A stretch of DNA of 64,000 nucleotides from Guillardia theta CCMP2712 (Eukaryota > Cryptophyceae > Pyrenomonadales > Geminigeraceae). Each line of letters opens with the position of its first letter. Position 1 is the stretch's first letter. The stretch spans positions 299,179 through 363,178 of the forward strand of contig NW_005434642.1 of the NCBI RefSeq assembly GCF_000315625.1, in the 5' to 3' direction. Positions 60,101-64,000 of this stretch are shown here, one piece after another. The notes beneath the pieces were generated by a model. It was not told the DNA's origin and did not search any database. It saw nothing but the letters and a program-made list of their open reading frames with translations. The position numbers and the translations under genes were made by a program.

Positions 60101-63100
60101 TGCAAGGAGCTCGTCGCTGACCAAGTCCGACAAGAAGGTGGAGGCGGACAAGAATGCGCTGCTGCTGTCTGATCAAACCATTTCGGCCGCACTCAAGCAC
60201 CTCCGCCCCATCTGCAAGTTCGTCACTCCCCTCGAGATCCCCCGCATCTGTTCCGCCTTCCAAGTGCGCGTGTTCGAACCAGGGACCACGTTGGTGGAAG
60301 TGAATGACGCGGCAGGAGCCATGTACGTCATCCAGACAGGTTCAGTGTTCGTGATCGAGACCCGAGAGGGAGTGGAGATTGTCGTGGAGACTCTGTTGCC
60401 TGGCCAGCAGTTTGGCAGAGAGTCTCTCATAGGAGAGATCAAGACTTGGCCCTGGAAGGTCCGCTGCTCTCAGAGGGTGATCGCTCTGATCCTGACTGCC
60501 AACGACTTCACGGAGTTCGTCGAGTACTGTGATAAGTCCGGCAGACTGCAGCTCACCGACGAGCTTCAGATCATCCTGGAGACGAAGAGGGAGGCTTGCT
60601 CGCTGCTAGACGCGATCTACGACCTCAGCCTGTCGGTTCGAACCACCAAGATGCTGCAGGAATATCGGTTTGACTTGAACGTGTCAAAGAAAGAGTACGT
60701 GCTGGGTATGCTGGCAGACAACTCGGGGCAACTGCTGCACAGGTTCCCATCCAAGGTCCTAGCTAACCAGAAGACGGTGCCTGACGTGATCAGCATCTCC
60801 TTCCCTTACCTCCCTCAGCTTTCTGTGCGCCTGAAGCCGCTGTTCAGAATCTACAGCGATGCGCTGCGAATTGACAGGATAGTCGTCCTTTCATCGTTCG
60901 TGCAGTATGTTCTGGCCACCGTTGTGATCATCTTGCTCTCTGTTCGGATCCAGGAAGTCAGAGCTGCAGGCTGGGCACTGGGAAGCTCTGCTCGTTACTC
61001 CAGTCACCCAGGGCTGTCTAACGGGTATGCCGCGCTTGTCGTCAACCTGATCCTTACCGTCATTTGGGCTCTCTCCCTCATAGTGAATTGCTTTGCAGTC
61101 TACACCTTCCACAGGGTGGCGATCTTGAACTCGCCGTCTGAAAGGCATCTCAACCTCTTGAAGGCGGGACTTGTCGTTCAGTGCTGCTACTTGGTCTATT
61201 TCTTTCTCAACACCCTTGTTTGCTTCTCGTTTGCGCTTGCCGACAGCAATGCAAATGACAGCGTTTACGGCATCTGGACCCAGCTGCTGTGGTGTTGCCT
61301 TCTCACCCCCCTCCTGTGCTTGAACCTCTACTTCCTCAGCTCCTTGCGGTCATTCATGGAGTTTCCCAGTCTGTTCAGCGAGCAGGGGTCGTCGGAGGAG
61401 ACGAGCCTGCGCAAGAAACCAGGAGCTCCAAGGAGGGAGTTCATCAAGATCATAGAGTTCATGAACCTCGACGAGGACGGGTGGCTGTCGAGTTGCCTTG
61501 CTGACCTCATCATCTTCCCCTATGAGCCCCTGGTGGTCGACGCCTTCAGCCTGCTCGTTAGGACCCACCAAAACCAGTTCTTCCTCCACAAGTCCCTGTC
61601 CAACACTCTGATCCTTATTGAGGACGACAGCGACGTGCTGAATCGCTTCGCCGATCGGCTCACCCTGAACTTCCTGCGGGTGGCTAACGACATTCAGTCC
61701 TTCACTGTGGAGCGCATGCACTACATCTCGAGTAAGGCGAGCAAGGACAACGACCTGCGCATCAGGGCCATCTCGTCTGTCGAGCCGAAGCTGAACAAGC
61801 TGCTTGAGATGATCGGCGATGACAAGCCGGTGGTCCAGAGGAGGCTGTTCCAAAGGAAGAGCGTCCACAAAGTTCTGCTGAGGCTCCTCCGATGTCTCCC
61901 AGCTGACTTCCAGGAGACCACGGGCCCTCTCTGCTTCCAGTGCCTGGCGGCCCTCTGCAATGACAGCCTCCCGATCCAGCACGAGCTCAGTCAGCACCTG
62001 AGCATCTTCAGGACGTTCCAGGACTCCATCCCGCGAAGTGTCGTCATGCTGCTCTCCGCCATCTACTCCGACAACGTGGACCTGTGCTACAACGTAGAAG
62101 AGAGCCTGATCTCGCACGTGACCGACTTGATGCAGGATGAGGTGGACGTCTGCTACCTCAACTTCCTGCAGGTGCTCATCCACCCCAAGCAGCAGATCCT
62201 GCGGAGGAATCAGAACCTCGTGACCAAGTACCTCGAGCTGAACAGCATCCAGCTCCCTCTCTTCCAGGGAGCCGCGGGCAGGAGCACAAGAGCTACGATG
62301 CTGGATGATCCCAACACCTCCCAGGGAGTCCTGCGCTGCTACCTCGCGTCCATCCGCCTCCTTACTATGTGCATGAAGGAGTCCAACTTCGAGAACAAGG
62401 CCCGGTTCCGGCGGGCCGGCAGCCCCCTGGCCATGTCACTGGACGACATCGTGGAGGATCTGAGGGATGAGAAGCTGCCGGCCAAGATCAAGGAAGCTCT
62501 CCTCGCCTTCCTCACAGAGGCCTACGTCAGGGTCGACATGGTCAATGCCCACCTGCGCCTCCAGCTGGAGCTGTGCGACATCTTCGAGCACTTTGCGCGC
62601 TCTATCGAGCTCTTGCCCTGCAGCCCGCAAGGGCACAAGACCCAGCTCCTGTCCAGCAGCGAGAGGTCCCTCCTCATCGTCGGGTACCTGGACTCGGCCC
62701 AGGCTCTCTTCAGCTCTCTCCCACCTGCCGACCTGATGCAGAGAGACAACATCCGGGTGAAGGTCGGTGGGCACCTGCTGGAGGTTCTGCTGGACTTGCT
62801 GGACAGTGACAGGAGGGTACTGCAAGCACACGAGGAGCTGAGAATCCTTGACCTGGTCTCGTTGCTGACCTCCAACCTGCGCTCCTCCTTTTCTCGCTTC
62901 AAGTTCCTCCACCCCAAGTTCCAAGACGTGTTTGGCTTCTCTTCGTTGAAGATCAGCCTGAAGGACTCCAGCAGCTCGCACGCCGCTGGTTCGGCCTCGG
63001 AGCAGGAGGAGGACAAGCTGTTCGAGGAGAGCTGTGTGGCTGAGAGGAGAAAGGAGATCGAGAGGAGCCTTGAGGAGCAAGAGGAGAGGCGGCAGGGTCA

Positions 63101-64000
63101 GAAGCTGGACATTCCCAGCGGCGTCGTCGTGTTTGCCAACGAGTTCTTGAGATCGATGGAGTCGTGCGAGCATGATGAGGGGCAGCGGCTGAAGAATGCG
63201 TTCCTGGAGGGCAGCGCGAGAGGAGACGGGGGGGAGGGTAGCATCAGCTTCCAGCACATGCAGAGCTTGATCAGCATGCTGTCAAACTCGTCGAAGCTCT
63301 CCCACCAGCTGACGGAGAGGGCTCTCAAGATCGTCAAGGACCTTGTTATGATCCAGCAGAAGCAGAGCAGGGCTAACTGCACGGCGGAGGGGGAGGAGAA
63401 GAGGAGGTGGCTGAAGCACGGGATCGCGAAGATGGTGATTGAGATCATGTCGACGTCGCACAAGCAGGACAAGGTCGTGCTCGAGTGCCTCAACATCTCA
63501 AACTTCATGCTCGACAACGGGAAGGCGCCTTGCCAGGGGGCCTTCATGGAGCTGCTCAGGAGGGACGAGAAGAACTCGCTCTTTCAGAACCTGCGCGACC
63601 GCCTGGTGCGGGCTGAGAGGTCCCTCCCGATGCTCCAGAGCTCGTTCAACAAGTACTGCTCCGAGCTCTCGGCGCAGAGCAGCAACAAGGGGTTCGATTT
63701 GACGCTGGGAGGGATAGAAGAGATCATGAAGGAGGACAGGGCGAACGACGTCTTCTACGGCAGCCAGGTCCTCCTCATCCTCCGCTTCCTGCAGCTCCTG
63801 TGCGAGGGGCACAACAAGGACATGCAGGAGTACGTCCGGTTCCAGGGCAAGAAGTCGATCGATCTCGTCTCCTCCTGCGCTGAGTTCCTTGCCGCCTGCT
63901 CAAGGCACATGCACCCCTGCTCCATCGCCTTCGCCCTCCAGGGCGTTGACACGCTCATCGAGTTCGTCCAGAACCCTTGCTACAAGAACCAGCGGGCGCT
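57138..64000 (+). CDS. IP3-receptor-like calcium channel with inserted CNBD and internal membrane block (5' part)
   Basis: ATG 57138 (MNPTELLGSM) begins one open frame of 2,287 codons that leaves the right edge. Residues 18-60 (ALRFGDFILLSCSF...GFLCEQGCV) match the IP3R suppressor region. MIR-like beta-trefoil repeats follow (KVGDVVRLYHPFHQAYIAA; GLVKLHHSYSLMHLVTKRYL; LQWSGRIRLMHTNTRDYLHC). Residues about 450-1000 are helical (RIH-type). Residues about 1030-1130 form a cyclic-nucleotide-binding-like domain: VFEPGTTLVEVNDAAGAMYV, IQTGSVFVIET, LLPGQQFGRESLIGE. Four hydrophobic helices lie at about 1250-1402. Later, FLQLLCEGHNKDMQEYVRFQ and SIDLVSSCAEFLAACS (about 2215-2255) match the RIH-associated domain. 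IP3 and ryanodine receptors release Ca2+ from the ER; their pore is C-terminal and would lie beyond the window. The gene lacks introns so far, unlike its neighbours. Confidence 0.85.
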   Translation, partial: MNPTELLGSMALVRPDPYDEATALRFGDFILLSCSFIEDNAGFLCEQGCVRKRWDTHLKLSSRELVFEVCTAREERFLVEWESLNKNRARVEDFSRLEHVKMQNQMEKKANDSQAEHMTGKPVHYGDVIQLRQLKSQAFLGVDISQAPRDEPTAKKIVLHDRPGKPVGFKILPRFRYLVEGHTVCYGDQITLESMSFPREFLHASNNSCYPSEIGMIHEVTLSIRQEAAWKVEPFLSFSLQSKALVKVGDVVRLYHPFHQAYIAATGMDNTVYLQSGQTSLSSTMWVVADKNPLIGGLVKLHHSYSLMHLVTKRYLCVTAEKLQPALRINTVHESYDDGQEDSSRSLFSAVKLSANHSHGVFFSFEPYDDDHQNLHLQWSGRIRLMHTNTRDYLHCMNSHQLSDPLRPLEDADSSQIARLNVIEEDHQISYEERLAEDLSKLPERVVVSSPALFREDSFDVEQVPEEQIRSVDVVLGILPTLESYLMQMNKFESIEFSEDVVLEILDRLSDLRLYIYDIQVRDRTKIAVLNDKELLQMNPLEYCQNFMHDLGVPQLLFAIIRQTCKIWLKQVPTTAEPANNLKSDKTQKKVNQTKSSGLYKLISPTNLLNLPRNRSAKLVLQMCYSVLWHIVHKHKKNSIEVASFLNEMQDHLILDIGAERVLLEVLEGNEKLLLSLAGDATRDDHIRFHLRALATEGKDPMHVRFLSAFTAVADRGISRHQDIVLESILDEVDDILLRVRVECQAVQLFDARHAISENPSTWRDLGDLVADMSRAGKRGHQSRRMLEYWIETFALLANLCKPDSLGRRQFIIGRVKKFVPLEVCISCLQDDRLSEHLRRHVCEFIRFCYVEGDEFNSITRLTGISIWKDLDSYQNFHFLNRVTEEKQAGSQQPDSARNPDPPKDLYDLRTIVREYFAQSSCQMYPGERPFANELKLSMLKLCKQLLVFGFVCEEDLKSVIKETMDLLDFSSLRFNRTENNFHFDKDRARSSSLTKSDKKVEADKNALLLSDQTISAALKHLRPICKFVTPLEIPRICSAFQVRVFEPGTTLVEVNDAAGAMYVIQTGSVFVIETREGVEIVVETLLPGQQFGRESLIGEIKTWPWKVRCSQRVIALILTANDFTEFVEYCDKSGRLQLTDELQIILETKREACSLLDAIYDLSLSVRTTKMLQEYRFDLNVSKKEYVLGMLADNSGQLLHRFPSKVLANQKTVPDVISISFPYLPQLSVRLKPLFRIYSDALRIDRIVVLSSFVQYVLATVVIILLSVRIQEVRAAGWALGSSARYSSHPGLSNGYAALVVNLILTVIWALSLIVNCFAVYTFHRVAILNSPSERHLNLLKAGLVVQCCYLVYFFLNTLVCFSFALADSNANDSVYGIWTQLLWCCLLTPLLCLNLYFLSSLRSFMEFPSLFSEQGSSEETSLRKKPGAPRREFIKIIEFMNLDEDGWLSSCLADLIIFPYEPLVVDAFSLLVRTHQNQFFLHKSLSNTLILIEDDSDVLNRFADRLTLNFLRVANDIQSFTVERMHYISSKASKDNDLRIRAISSVEPKLNKLLEMIGDDKPVVQRRLFQRKSVHKVLLRLLRCLPADFQETTGPLCFQCLAALCNDSLPIQHELSQHLSIFRTFQDSIPRSVVMLLSAIYSDNVDLCYNVEESLISHVTDLMQDEVDVCYLNFLQVLIHPKQQILRRNQNLVTKYLELNSIQLPLFQGAAGRSTRATMLDDPNTSQGVLRCYLASIRLLTMCMKESNFENKARFRRAGSPLAMSLDDIVEDLRDEKLPAKIKEALLAFLTEAYVRVDMVNAHLRLQLELCDIFEHFARSIELLPCSPQGHKTQLLSSSERSLLIVGYLDSAQALFSSLPPADLMQRDNIRVKVGGHLLEVLLDLLDSDRRVLQAHEELRILDLVSLLTSNLRSSFSRFKFLHPKFQDVFGFSSLKISLKDSSSSHAAGSASEQEEDKLFEESCVAERRKEIERSLEEQEERRQGQKLDIPSGVVVFANEFLRSMESCEHDEGQRLKNAFLEGSARGDGGEGSISFQHMQSLISMLSNSSKLSHQLTERALKIVKDLVMIQQKQSRANCTAEGEEKRRWLKHGIAKMVIEIMSTSHKQDKVVLECLNISNFMLDNGKAPCQGAFMELLRRDEKNSLFQNLRDRLVRAERSLPMLQSSFNKYCSELSAQSSNKGFDLTLGGIEEIMKEDRANDVFYGSQVLLILRFLQLLCEGHNKDMQEYVRFQGKKSIDLVSSCAEFLAACSRHMHPCSIAFALQGVDTLIEFVQNPCYKNQRA

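Overview
The window is eukaryotic nuclear DNA, gene-dense and intron-rich, with standard code and GT-AG (some GC-AG) introns mostly 41-60 nt long. Snurportin, SYF2, cytosolic EF-2, ALG8, a complex I CX9C subunit and two p32/MAM33 proteins place it in a nuclear chromosome. Several products start with an ER signal peptide. These traits fit a unicellular alga such as a cryptophyte (Guillardia-like). That assignment is an inference from style and content; no marker here proves it. A 100-N gap shows it is a draft scaffold.

Layout: a TPR protein leaves the left edge (1-381, minus). Two secreted or membrane proteins of unknown role lie at 982-3616 (minus). They are divergent from an NDUFS5-like subunit (3982+). 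A YWTD-like beta-propeller protein (5257-7191, minus) and a novel tandem-repeat protein (8532-9665, minus) follow. Then come a GT4 glycosyltransferase (10343-12353, +), p32 paralogue 1 (minus), snurportin-1 (13867-16128, +), a multi-pass membrane protein (minus), a sulfotransferase (17974-19754, +), a zinc-site/SDR fusion (20515-22886, +), SYF2 (minus), ALG8 (25109-27693, +), a small membrane protein (+), a HAD hydrolase (minus), p32 paralogue 2 (+) and a BTB-BACK-PDZ protein (+).

The right half holds EF-2 (37510-40600, +), a Rad5/HLTF-type SNF2-RING ATPase (40808-44975, minus), a FkbM methyltransferase with a leader peptide (+), an assembly gap, an unknown basic protein (+) and a long secreted TPR protein (49440-54508, minus). 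It ends with a broken CEHG zinc-repeat gene (+) and the start of an IP3-receptor-like channel that is one uninterrupted exon of more than 6.8 kb and carries a cyclic-nucleotide-binding-like domain.

The genes form no operon. Themes that recur are nuclear RNA handling (snurportin, SYF2), secretory-pathway glycosylation (ALG8, GT4, FkbM), mitochondria (NDUFS5, p32 x2), translation and DNA repair. Two kinds of non-coding sequence recur between genes: GGGGTA/TACCCC-rich tracts, mostly in divergent promoters, and very GC-rich islands carrying repeated TCACTGA motifs. Simple repeats are common in introns and spacers.
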